Assembly (NCBI GenBank): GCA_012517575.1 | Contig: JAAYUQ010000155.1 | Span: 1 to 43,463, forward strand | Source: Bacteroidales bacterium | GTDB lineage: Bacteria; Bacteroidota; Bacteroidia; Bacteroidales; Paludibacteraceae | Direction: 5' to 3' | DNA: 43,463 nt | Shown: in pieces, positions 34,906 through 42,999 of the stretch | Layout of the letters: each line of letters begins with the position of its first letter | Numbering within the stretch: the first letter of the stretch is position 1 | Notes under the pieces: generated by a model | The model's database searches: none | Told to the model about the DNA's origin: nothing | The model's input: the letters and a program-made list of their open reading frames with translations, nothing else | Made by a program: the position numbers and the translations under genes

Positions 34906-35682
34906 ATGAAAAAAGTTTTGATAATAGTACTGCTTTTTATTGTACAAACTTCTATTTTATCTCTTCATGCACAAAAAAACGGATTGATTGGGAAGAGTTT
35001 AATCCCTAATTCAAAATCATTGTTTTTTGCTGCAGCTGGCCCTGCTTATTGTTTTGGAGACATTGGCGGTTCACGTTACGAGCAGTTTTTAAACGGTTTG
35101 AATGATTGGGATGTGTTGAATACCAGATATTTATTATCATTTGGTTACAGTCAAACATTTAAACATAATCTGGGATATAAACTCAATATCGGTTTTGGAA
35201 GTTTTACAGGGAATGATGAAAACTCGAGAAACGAAGCTAGGCAGTATTCTTTTAATTCGAAAGTTTCAAGCTTGTCGTTACAAGGGGAATATACTTTTTT
35301 GGGAGGCGTCCATTCCAATTCCTACGATTATTATTCGCTTTATTTTTTGGGGGGCATAGGTATAATGAACAGCAATGCTGAAGTAATGAAAAATGGAGTA
35401 GCCATTTCTCAAGCTCCAGCAGACAGAATATACGACCAAATAAAACTCAATGAAACAGCTGTTTTTATCCCATTTGGGATAGGGTATAAATATTCAATCA
35501 CGCCTAAATTTTCTATTGGAGCGGAACTTGGATGGAATTATGCATTTACAGATTTTATCGATGGGATTTCTACTGTCACTTCAAAAGAAAATGATCTTTT
35601 GGCCAATATAAGCATTACTTTCAGTTATAAGTTTTTCGACAATTTGACGCCTCCTTGTCGCTGTCTTCCTTACAATCAATAA
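34906..35682 (+). CDS. outer-membrane beta-barrel protein (DUF6089-like)
   Basis: This 258-residue protein has a signal peptide (MKKVLIIVLLFIVQTSILSLHA) and a barrel pattern: SLFFAAAGPAYCFGDIGGSRYEQFLNG, LLSFGYSQTFKHNLGYKLNIGFGSFTGND, SLSLQGEYTFLGG, YYSLYFLGGIGIMNS, AVFIPFGIGYKYSITPKFSIGAELGWNYAFTDFIDGIS. The start GPAYCFGDIGG and the AFTDFIDGIST turn resemble DUF6089 outer-membrane proteins. It ends with a short tail containing two Cys (LTPPCRCLPYNQ). It is convergent with the S1/P1 nuclease gene, with 3 nt between the stops. Function unknown. Confidence 0.75.
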   Translation: MKKVLIIVLLFIVQTSILSLHAQKNGLIGKSLIPNSKSLFFAAAGPAYCFGDIGGSRYEQFLNGLNDWDVLNTRYLLSFGYSQTFKHNLGYKLNIGFGSFTGNDENSRNEARQYSFNSKVSSLSLQGEYTFLGGVHSNSYDYYSLYFLGGIGIMNSNAEVMKNGVAISQAPADRIYDQIKLNETAVFIPFGIGYKYSITPKFSIGAELGWNYAFTDFIDGISTVTSKENDLLANISITFSYKFFDNLTPPCRCLPYNQ

Positions 35683-35685
35683 TTT

Positions 35686-36471
35686 TTATTTCGAATAAAT
35701 TCCGTTTAAAACATTTGCCAGCTGAATGCCCCCTAAATAAAGCATTTCATCTAGTTTGTCCGAGAAAAGGTATATGTACTTGTAGTTATTGGTTTCTGTT
35801 GTCAAATCATAAGCATAAATCTGGTTACGAAGACTATAAACTGTTTCCACCGACTGCAACAAACTGAATTTTTGATACTTGGCTCTTTTGGGTTCAAACT
35901 TATTTTGAAGATAAGCGCTGTATTCCGAATAAGAAAATTTTGAACTTTCCAGCAATTGGCTGTCCCATACTCGATGCAAATTGGACTTGACTCCAAACCA
36001 TTTTACCATGACTTTGTTGCCTCCCAAATCGTCTACCCGACCTAAATGCATGGGTTGGTGCAAATCACCAACAAAATGAATAACAAATTTTAATGCTTCC
36101 TCATTGTTGTGGTTTTTCCCCAACTCACCGGTCAAGGAATCGAGAGCAAAAAATAAATGCTCACCTTCGGCTTTGGGATGATCCAATAAAAATTTTAAAT
36201 CTTTTGATGTGAGACTGTCTTTCAAATTCTGATAATGCCATTGGTAAGAATAAGCATAATGTTCGTCGCTCCTTATTTCGTCAGCCCAGCCAGCTTCGTA
36301 AATAATTCCCTGTTTCCCTAGCAATTTGTCCACCTGATTGCGTGTTGCTGCATTCAGATGTTGATAGGCAATGTCAGCGATAATACGATGCCCTATAACA
36401 TCATAAGCTGAAAGAGCAAAATTAATAGCACAAAATAAAACGACAAATAAAGTTTTTTTGTTACGTAACAT
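35686..36471 (-). CDS. S1/P1-type nuclease with an atypical N-terminal residue
   Basis: The 261-residue secreted protein belongs to the zinc-dependent S1/P1 nuclease family, which cleaves single-stranded nucleic acids and 3'-mononucleotides. After the signal peptide (MLRNKKTLFVVLFCAINFALSA) the mature protein would begin YDVIGHR. Most zinc ligands are recognisable: His28 (GHR), Asp in AGWADEIR, His in QWHYQN, His and Asp in IHFVGDLHQPMHLG, and NLHRVWD. The usual mature Trp1, which binds zinc with its backbone, is Tyr23 here. Total length is normal. A TAATTTTG element lies upstream at 36527-36534. Confidence 0.9.
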   Translation of the reverse strand: MLRNKKTLFVVLFCAINFALSAYDVIGHRIIADIAYQHLNAATRNQVDKLLGKQGIIYEAGWADEIRSDEHYAYSYQWHYQNLKDSLTSKDLKFLLDHPKAEGEHLFFALDSLTGELGKNHNNEEALKFVIHFVGDLHQPMHLGRVDDLGGNKVMVKWFGVKSNLHRVWDSQLLESSKFSYSEYSAYLQNKFEPKRAKYQKFSLLQSVETVYSLRNQIYAYDLTTETNNYKYIYLFSDKLDEMLYLGGIQLANVLNGIYSK

Positions 36472-36526
36472 ATTGATTTATACTTTATTGATTAAACAAT
36501 CGAAAATATCGAACAAGTTGGGAGGA

Positions 36527-36534
36527 CAAAATTA
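36527..36534 (-). promoter_or_regulatory. S1/P1 nuclease gene -7 element
   Basis: The minus strand carries TAATTTTG, with a TTTG 22 bp further upstream, 56 nt before the ATG. Confidence 0.4.
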
Positions 36535-36632
36535 GAAAAACTTTTAAAATGTTTGACAAAATGTAGAAAAATAAAATATTTTGCATAAAAATGTAGTTTT
36601 AACTTTCCTACAAAAGTTACTCCGAGATTTCG

Positions 36633-36640
36633 TATCTTTG
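36633..36640 (+). promoter_or_regulatory. xerD -7 element
   Basis: TATCTTTG lies 22 nt upstream of the ATG at 36662 and matches TAnnTTTG. It also argues against the TTG at 36656 as start. Confidence 0.5.
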
Positions 36641-36661
36641 CAGCGGTTTTAAAAATTGTAT

Positions 36662-37585
36662 ATGAATTCGTTACTCACAGATTATCATTATTATCTGAAG
36701 TTTGAAAAAGCACTTTCCGAAAATACCATTCAGGCTTATGAAAGAGATTTGGAAAAACTTAGCAGCTATCTGTCCGATTTTCATGTGTCATTAAAGGAAG
36801 CAACTATCGATCATTTGCGTGATTTCATAGTTGAAATTGGCAGTTTGGGAATTCACCCGCGTTCACAAGCTCGCATCATATCGAGCATCAGTTCTTTTTA
36901 TCGCTTTCTTGTTTACAAAAACATTATTCCCACTGACCCCAGCGAATTGCTCGAAAGTCCCAAAATCGGGCTTCGGTTGCCACAAATTTTGTCGGTAGAA
37001 GAAATTGATGCCATGATTTCTTCAATTGACCTTTCAAAACCCGAAGGCCAACGGAACAAAACTATCATTGAAGTATTATATGGTTCGGGGGTTCGTGTGT
37101 CCGAATTGATTAACGTTAAACTTTCGCGTCTTTATCTCAACGAAGGATACATGATGGTTGAAGGAAAAGGGAGCAAACAGCGACTTGTACCGCTTTCGCC
37201 CAATTCGATAAGGCAAATCGAACTTTGGAAAATCGACCGCAATCATTTGGAAATCAAAAAGGGCAATGAAGATTTTCTTTTTTTGAATCGAAGAGGAGAG
37301 AAATTGACCAGAGCCATGATTTTCAAAATTGTAAAGGATTTGGCTACCATGGCAGGCATTCAGAAAAACATCAGTCCACACACTTTTCGCCATTCTTTTG
37401 CTACCCACTTGATGGAAAACGGAGCCAATCTACGCGCCATTCAGCAGCTGCTGGGACACGAATCCATCACCACAACCGAACTCTATACCCATATCGACGT
37501 ACAGTTTCTTAGAGAAACTATTTTAAAATATCATCCCTTGAACCAATCAAAAAATGAGGAAAAAAAGAATCTGTCGGACTTATGA
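36662..37585 (+). CDS. xerD: site-specific tyrosine recombinase XerD
   Basis: This 307-residue recombinase, with XerC-type partners, resolves chromosome dimers at dif. It has the SAM-like N-terminal domain (LTDYHYYLKFEKALSENTIQAYERDLEKL) and the catalytic set: Arg in VLYGSGVRVSELINVKL, Lys in VEGKGSKQRLVPL, HTFRHSFATHLMENGANLRAIQQLLGH (HxxR and the following His) and the nucleophile Tyr in TTTELYTHID. The absence of integrase-type arms, phage genes and an att site argues for a housekeeping Xer. Its last 32 nt overlap the next gene. Confidence 0.93.
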   Translation: MNSLLTDYHYYLKFEKALSENTIQAYERDLEKLSSYLSDFHVSLKEATIDHLRDFIVEIGSLGIHPRSQARIISSISSFYRFLVYKNIIPTDPSELLESPKIGLRLPQILSVEEIDAMISSIDLSKPEGQRNKTIIEVLYGSGVRVSELINVKLSRLYLNEGYMMVEGKGSKQRLVPLSPNSIRQIELWKIDRNHLEIKKGNEDFLFLNRRGEKLTRAMIFKIVKDLATMAGIQKNISPHTFRHSFATHLMENGANLRAIQQLLGHESITTTELYTHIDVQFLRETILKYHPLNQSKNEEKKNLSDL

Positions 37586-39980
37586 AAAAAAATTATGCCT
37601 GTTCCGCATAATGTTGGGAGTTTTCATAACAGAATTTCTGTTGGTGTTTAGTTTACAGGCACAGGAAACAATTGTTGTCGGACAGGTTATCGACAAATAC
37701 GACAAGCATCCGCTTTCTTCGGTCAGCATTTATTTCAAAGGAACTTCCATTGGCACAACCAGCAATGAAGAAGGTTATTTCCTTCTTAAAAACGCAGGGA
37801 AAGAAAATATACTTGTATTTTCGACCATTGGGTACAAGAAAACGGAAATTAAAATCAAATCAGGCACAAATGTAGGATTGACCGTAGAAATGGAAGAATC
37901 GAACACATTGCTTCAGGAAGTTTTTGTCTTACCAGGTACGAATCCGGCTCTCGATTTGATGAGAAAAGTCCGGCTATTGAGGAAACTAAACGACGAAACC
38001 AAATTTCCCAATTACAACGTATTGACAACCGAACAAAATGCCATTTTTCTCAGTCGCACACAACAGCGCTCTATAAGTAAACAAATATTTCACCAGCTTC
38101 AGGAAGGAAATCTCCTACCCACCGATTCTTCTCTGCTGGTGCCACTGTACATGGACGAAATAAAATATCAATTGACTTCCAATGAAAAAAATGAACTTTC
38201 AAAAAAAATTTTTTCTTCAACTGAAGAAGGCAACAAAATTCTGGAACAACTTTTTGGAGAACTCAATCCTTCCCTGAATTTTTACGAAAATTCCATTCCC
38301 ATTTTCAACAAGAACATTATCAGCCCACTGGCAAGCATTGGCAACATGTATTATAATTATTACCTTGCCGACAGCATGGCGACTTCTTCAGGAAAACAAT
38401 ACGAAATACATTTCCGAAGCCGAAATCCAAGAAATCCGGCTTTCAATGGAAAATTTTGGCTCGATTCGGCTACGCTGGCACTTACCGGCATTGAAGCCGA
38501 TCTTCCCGCGGAAGCCAATATCAACTTTGTTCGGCATTTGAGCATAAAACAGAAATTTCTTCCTCTTTCGGCAAAGCGCTGGGTGCGTTCTGAAGATCAA
38601 ATTTCACTGGCGCTGAACTTAGATATCTTATCGGACAGTGTGCCGCCTGCAGGTTCTCAAATTTTCTTTAAAAGAAGCACCACCTACAATACAGGAAGCA
38701 TGCAGATTCCCGAAACTTTTGCTCAAAGCGGTTACAGCGCCGAAACACTTGATCAGAAATTGGAACAACTGGGAAACACGCCGCTAATGAATGCTGCAAA
38801 ATGGCTGGCCGACATTATTTTTACCGGTTATATTCCTGTAGGAAAAATCGATATTGGAAAAATTCAAAATCTTGCCCGCACTACCGATGTGGAAGGATTG
38901 AGACTTACTTTGCCCTTCAGAACCAACGAAAGATTATGGAAAAACTTTACTGTTGGAGGTTTTGTGGGTTACGGCTTCAAAAACGAAGCTATAAAGTATT
39001 CAGGATTTACACAATATAAATTGCCAACAGAAAAACGACGCATCATGGGTTTGAATTATACAAACGATTACCGTCGTATAGATTACAATTACAATAATTT
39101 TCTTTATCTGGAAAATCCACTTGTCAGTGGCGATGAAGATATTGCCGGCACCATTTTCGGGCTTCGCACTGCCAACCGACTGAATGAAAGAAAAGAATGG
39201 ACGTTTTCTTTCACCGGGGACTGGAACAGGGACATTGAATCGGGAATTTATTTCAGATCTTTACAGCAATTCGCATCCCAAGCCTTGCCTCTGAAAAAAA
39301 ACGGAATCGATATTGGCAATTTCCAACAACGATCTCTCACTTTTTCCACACGTTTTTCGTTTGACGAAAAAACATATGAAGATCATTTGCAACGAATATA
39401 TATTTACAACCGCAAACCGATAATTTATGGCATTTTGGAAGCCGGTAAATATAAAATTGGAAATAACGAAAAATATTATGGAAAAATATCGGGGATTATC
39501 AAACAAAATGTTCAATTCGATTTGGGACAAGTCAATTATTGGATGGAAGCTGGAAGCATTTTTGGTGATGTGCCGTATCCTCTGTTGGCATTTCAACCTG
39601 GAGCAGAAGGCGGCTACGGATTTTACCGCTTCAGCATGATGAATTTTATGCAATTTGCAGCCGACAAATATTTCGATTTTCAGGGAGAATTGATAATGAA
39701 CGGACTGATTTTGAATCATGTTCCTCTCATCAAATACCTGAACATGCGCGAAATGCTTTCTTTTAAGTTCGCTTACGGAAAATTAAGCAACAACCACATG
39801 TCGGTCATGGACTTTCCAGATTTTGTCTATCCTTTCAACCGTCCCTATACCGAAGTGGGTGTCGGGCTGGCTAACATTCTTCATCTGTTCAACTTGCAGG
39901 CTATCTGGCGATTGACTGATATCGAACAGTTTACCGGCGACAACTTTGCCATCAGAGGAAGTTTGAGGATAAGTTTTTAA
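37554..39980 (+). CDS. DUF5686 family outer-membrane protein with carboxypeptidase-regulatory-like domain
   Basis: The 808-residue product starts inside the end of xerD. Its signal sequence (MRKKRICRTYEKKLCLFRIMLGVFITEFLLVFSLQAQ) has a long basic n-region; an ATG at 37611 would remove the basic part. Residues about 40-125 are a CarboxypepD_reg-like domain (VVGQVIDKYDKHPLSSVSIYFKGTSIGTTSNEEGYFLL). The remainder matches DUF5686: ALDLMRKVRLLRKLNDE, HFRSRNPRNPAFNGKFWLDSATLALTGIEADLP and a C-terminal barrel ending FAIRGSLRISF with terminal Phe. The function of DUF5686 proteins is unknown; the layout suggests a large outer-membrane beta-barrel. Confidence 0.88.
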   Translation: MRKKRICRTYEKKLCLFRIMLGVFITEFLLVFSLQAQETIVVGQVIDKYDKHPLSSVSIYFKGTSIGTTSNEEGYFLLKNAGKENILVFSTIGYKKTEIKIKSGTNVGLTVEMEESNTLLQEVFVLPGTNPALDLMRKVRLLRKLNDETKFPNYNVLTTEQNAIFLSRTQQRSISKQIFHQLQEGNLLPTDSSLLVPLYMDEIKYQLTSNEKNELSKKIFSSTEEGNKILEQLFGELNPSLNFYENSIPIFNKNIISPLASIGNMYYNYYLADSMATSSGKQYEIHFRSRNPRNPAFNGKFWLDSATLALTGIEADLPAEANINFVRHLSIKQKFLPLSAKRWVRSEDQISLALNLDILSDSVPPAGSQIFFKRSTTYNTGSMQIPETFAQSGYSAETLDQKLEQLGNTPLMNAAKWLADIIFTGYIPVGKIDIGKIQNLARTTDVEGLRLTLPFRTNERLWKNFTVGGFVGYGFKNEAIKYSGFTQYKLPTEKRRIMGLNYTNDYRRIDYNYNNFLYLENPLVSGDEDIAGTIFGLRTANRLNERKEWTFSFTGDWNRDIESGIYFRSLQQFASQALPLKKNGIDIGNFQQRSLTFSTRFSFDEKTYEDHLQRIYIYNRKPIIYGILEAGKYKIGNNEKYYGKISGIIKQNVQFDLGQVNYWMEAGSIFGDVPYPLLAFQPGAEGGYGFYRFSMMNFMQFAADKYFDFQGELIMNGLILNHVPLIKYLNMREMLSFKFAYGKLSNNHMSVMDFPDFVYPFNRPYTEVGVGLANILHLFNLQAIWRLTDIEQFTGDNFAIRGSLRISF

Positions 39981-40007
39981 AAAGCAATTTTTTTGTTCAG
40001 GGAAAAT

Positions 40008-41408
40008 TTATACTCCTTTTCCTTTAAAAATGATTTCCAATGTAAGAAGAAGAATTTTCAGGTCAGTTATCAACGACATGCTTTCCAAGTAAATAATGTC
40101 ATAATTAAGTCGTTCAATCATTTTTTCGATGCTGTCGGAATAGCCAATGCGAATAGGTCCCCACGAGGTAAGTCCCGGTCTGATTTTGTATAAAAGACAG
40201 TAATAGGGCGCTTCCTGAACTATTTGCTGAATATAGTAACGTCTCTCAGGGCGTGGGCCAACAATACTCATGTGTCCCAACAAAACGTTGATAAACTGAG
40301 GAATTTCGTCAATACGGTATTTCCTCAACTTTTTCCCGATATTCGTTATCCTGCTATCATTGGGATTGCTCAGTCGGGGAACGCCATTTTCGGAACCTTC
40401 AAACATGGTCCTGAACTTGATCATGTTGAAAGGACGACCATAACGACCAATTCTTTCCTGCAGATAAAAAACAGGGCCTTTGGAGTCTGCTTTAATCCGA
40501 ATCATAAAATACAACAAAACGGGTGAAAGTAAAATTAAAGCCAACAGCGAAAATACAATGTCGAATGCACGTTTAACGCTTTGCTCCCAATCGGGCATTT
40601 TAATATCGGTAATACTCACCAGCGGACTGATACTCAAATTATTAATGCGGGCACTTCCGGTCAGAATTTCATACAATCGGGGTGTAAACTGAATGTCGAT
40701 ATTAAACCGGTAAAGTAGATTGATAATGGAAAAGAGCTGATAATCGTCTGTCTGATCGAGCGCAATAATTGCTTCCTGAATGTTATTTTTCTCCACAACT
40801 TTATCGATTTGATGCAAATTGCCAAGTATCATTTCCGATGGAACCAGCTTTTCGTGATCAGTTTCCACATATCCTACCACTGTTTTTTCGGGCGCCGCCT
40901 TTGCCAACTCATTTCCAATTCTGAGGGCATTATGTCCGGTTCCGATAATAAGCGTAGGAATGGTCCATTTTTTTGACCGATAATTGCTTTTTACATTGGA
41001 ATAAATAATAAGGCGAGGCAGATAGGTAAACAAAAACAACAACCCGAACAAAACAACAAGAGAATAATAGTAATATTTGTACGATACCACAATATCGTCG
41101 AGCATCAACACAAAAAAAATGACAATGGAAATAATTAGGCATGCCACGAACGTGGTGAAAAATATTTTTATTCCCGAAAGTTTTTCGGGATAAAGATAAA
41201 ATCCTGACAGGTAATGAACAACGATGCAACTTAACGGAAAAAGTATCAGACTGGAAAAATAGTTGTAATTAGGGAAAAAAATCTGAACATTTTCAAAAAT
41301 AGCAGCATCATTTACTATTTTTCGGAAAATCATAAACAGCACCCACACGACGAGCGAAGCCAATATATCCGAAATTAAATAATGATATAACAGTTTTTTT
41401 TTGTTCAT
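40008..41408 (-). CDS. undecaprenyl-phosphate sugar phosphotransferase (WbaP/WcaJ-type)
   Basis: The 466-residue membrane protein has four or five TM helices in the first 140 residues, a Rossmann-like central domain (PTLIIGTGHNALRIGNELAKAAPEKTVVGYVETD) and the C-terminal bacterial sugar transferase domain from about residue 275: KRAFDIVFSLLALILLSPVLLYFMIRIKADSKGPVFYLQERIGRYGRPFNMIKFRTM, YRIDEIPQFINVLLGHMSIVGPRPERRYYI and the end GLTSWGPIRIGYSDSIEKMIERLNYDIIYLESMSLITDLKILLLTLEIIFKGKG. It starts exopolysaccharide or O-unit synthesis by moving a sugar phosphate to the lipid carrier. No other polysaccharide genes are beside it, so it may be an orphan initiating enzyme. Confidence 0.92.
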   Translation of the reverse strand: MNKKKLLYHYLISDILASLVVWVLFMIFRKIVNDAAIFENVQIFFPNYNYFSSLILFPLSCIVVHYLSGFYLYPEKLSGIKIFFTTFVACLIISIVIFFVLMLDDIVVSYKYYYYSLVVLFGLLFLFTYLPRLIIYSNVKSNYRSKKWTIPTLIIGTGHNALRIGNELAKAAPEKTVVGYVETDHEKLVPSEMILGNLHQIDKVVEKNNIQEAIIALDQTDDYQLFSIINLLYRFNIDIQFTPRLYEILTGSARINNLSISPLVSITDIKMPDWEQSVKRAFDIVFSLLALILLSPVLLYFMIRIKADSKGPVFYLQERIGRYGRPFNMIKFRTMFEGSENGVPRLSNPNDSRITNIGKKLRKYRIDEIPQFINVLLGHMSIVGPRPERRYYIQQIVQEAPYYCLLYKIRPGLTSWGPIRIGYSDSIEKMIERLNYDIIYLESMSLITDLKILLLTLEIIFKGKGV

Positions 41409-41626
41409 CCTCTCACTGATGACGAAATTTTTAAAAAAAATTGAAAATAGATTACCGTCAAATCATTTGTAATTTATTGAATGATAATGTTTAGAAAAAA
41501 ATTTAACAAACATAACCATTCCATTCGACAGTAATTTCTTTCCAAATGTAATAAACGAAAATTAGCATTCTTTATTTTCCTTTCTACGCTTTAAAAAATG
41601 TGCTGAAGCAAGGAATTGATTGAACG

Positions 41627-42202
41627 CTATTGCCTTATAATCTGTATCACGTTTCCCTTATCCAGCTTAATAATGGAAGAAGGTTGGGGTTCGGACTTTT
41701 CATCCTGCCTCCAATTGACCACATAATCGACAGCCGATTTGATTTCTTCATCTATTTGTGAAAAATTTGAAGGTGTCGGTTTGCCGCTGATATTGGCAGA
41801 GGTGGAAACTATCGGTTTTCTAAACTGTTCACACAAGGTTTTTGAAAATAATTCCCGGGTTACTCTGATGCCTATAGAATGATCGGCAGCAATCAAATTA
41901 GTTGCCAAATTTTTGGCTTCAGGATAAATAATGGTAAGGGGCTTTTCGGTAATTTCAATCAATTGCCACGCCATATCGGGCACTTCATCAACGTACGAAG
42001 GAATTTTTGAAGCGGAATCTACCAATACCAGCAAGGCTTTGCTGTCGCTTCGCCGCTTAATTTCGTACACTTTCCTGACGGCTTCCTCGTTGGTAGCATC
42101 GCAGCCTATCCCCCACACCGTGTCGGTGGGATAAAGTATAGTGCCTCCTTGTCTCAATACTTCGACAGCTTTTCTGATTTCTTCCTGTAATGTTTTTTCC
42201 AT
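41627..42202 (-). CDS. tsaC: L-threonylcarbamoyladenylate synthase
   Basis: This 191-residue YrdC/Sua5-type protein makes threonylcarbamoyl-AMP for the t6A37 modification of ANN-decoding tRNAs. Motifs: GGTILYPTDTVWGIGCDATNEEAVRKVYEIKRRSDSKALLVLV, ITEKPLTIIYP, HSIGIRVTRE and VSTSANISGKPTPSNF. It lacks the Sua5 C-terminal domain, so it is of the short type. A full promoter lies far upstream, on the other side of the dispersed repeat. Confidence 0.96.
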   Translation of the reverse strand: MEKTLQEEIRKAVEVLRQGGTILYPTDTVWGIGCDATNEEAVRKVYEIKRRSDSKALLVLVDSASKIPSYVDEVPDMAWQLIEITEKPLTIIYPEAKNLATNLIAADHSIGIRVTRELFSKTLCEQFRKPIVSTSANISGKPTPSNFSQIDEEIKSAVDYVVNWRQDEKSEPQPSSIIKLDKGNVIQIIRQ

Positions 42203-42231
42203 TTTGTAACGATAGTATAATTTAAACTTGT

Positions 42232-42383
42232 GTTCGATATAAAAATATTTATAAGCAATTATAAATAAGCTAATAAAGTTGATGAAAAGGAAGCATTCAC
42301 ATTTCTACAACAAGAACAAACATTATTACCTTATTAATTATTAAGTTTTTACATAATTAAAACAGGTAATCTTTATATCGAAC
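42232..42383 (+). repeat. MITE-like dispersed repeat, copy A
   Basis: This 152-bp element is bounded by a perfect 12-bp terminal inverted repeat, GTTCGATATAAA (42232-42243) and TTTATATCGAAC (42372-42383). Its blocks 42232-42265 and 42307-42341 match the reverse strand of 7408-7442 and 7364-7398. It includes TTATAA-GCAA-TTATAA, an internal inverted repeat. It has no coding capacity and no obvious target-site duplication. It lies in the tsaC leader. Confidence 0.7.
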
Positions 42384-42418
42384 TCGCGTTAAGTCGAGCC
42401 TTCAATGCAGACGGCAAA

Positions 42419-42449
42419 CAAAAGTAACAAAAAAACACATCTTGGCAAA
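42419..42449 (-). promoter_or_regulatory. tsaC promoter
   Basis: The minus strand has TTTG (42446-42449), 19 bp, then TACTTTTG (42419-42426). Transcription would run through repeat copy A, giving a leader of about 210 nt before the tsaC ATG at 42202. Confidence 0.5.
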
Positions 42450-42897
42450 CCAACAAATACCGTTGCTAATGTTTTTTATCAATTACTTTAAAAATTATGG
42501 ATTTTCCTTGTCATGAAAAGAATCTGAAAATGTGTTACAAAATCTGTTTGAGGTAGATTTTAAAAGAATATGTTAGTTATACTTTCATTTTTTTTGATTA
42601 AAATTTAACATAAAACGCCGTAATTTTTGTCTGAACTGTCATATTTTTATTCGCTAAAATGTTAAATATTTGTTTTTAACAAAATAAATTCTATTGCGTG
42701 ATATTTGTTTACTTATGGAAAGATTTTTTTAACGATAAATTGTATAAAATTATCAATTATCTTATTTTCAGCTATTTAAAAAAAATTATCTTGGAAGAAA
42801 ATTGTTGGAAAAAATTAAAAAGGGACAGTAAATTTGACAATATACTGCAAAATGAAAGCAAGAAATTGAATATTTTTTCTATTTGTCATCAAAAACA

Positions 42898-42929
42898 CTT
42901 GTTTTTTATTTTTTAATATTTTATTTTTG
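42898..42929 (+). promoter_or_regulatory. promoter of the SusC-like gene
   Basis: CTTG (42898-42901), 20 bp, then TATTTTTG (42922-42929) lies 70 nt upstream of the ATG at 43000. Confidence 0.5.
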
Positions 42930-42999
42930 TCAGCACATTTTCCCTGATCTTAGGTGAAAATAATAAATAATAAGATTAATAAACAAAAATGTAAAATTT

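Larger units (their letters stand above)
42203..42999. other. long gene-free interval between tsaC and the SusC-like gene
   Basis: These 797 bp hold, from left to right, dispersed repeat copy A (42232-42383), a minus-strand promoter for tsaC (42419-42449), about 450 bp of AT-rich DNA where I see nothing further, and the plus-strand promoter of the SusC-like gene (42898-42929). A 72-codon frame at 42698-42916 has no signs of being a gene. Confidence 0.65.

Noticed and set aside
36662-37585. Integrase of a mobile element
   Set aside because: The protein has the XerD layout, there are no attachment-site repeats, transposition genes or phage genes around it, and it is followed by a chromosomal DUF5686 gene.
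42698-42916. 72-codon frame in the interval before the SusC-like gene
   Set aside because: Composition is that of AT-rich noncoding DNA (Lys, Ile, Phe, Asn), no promoter close by and no recognisable domain.
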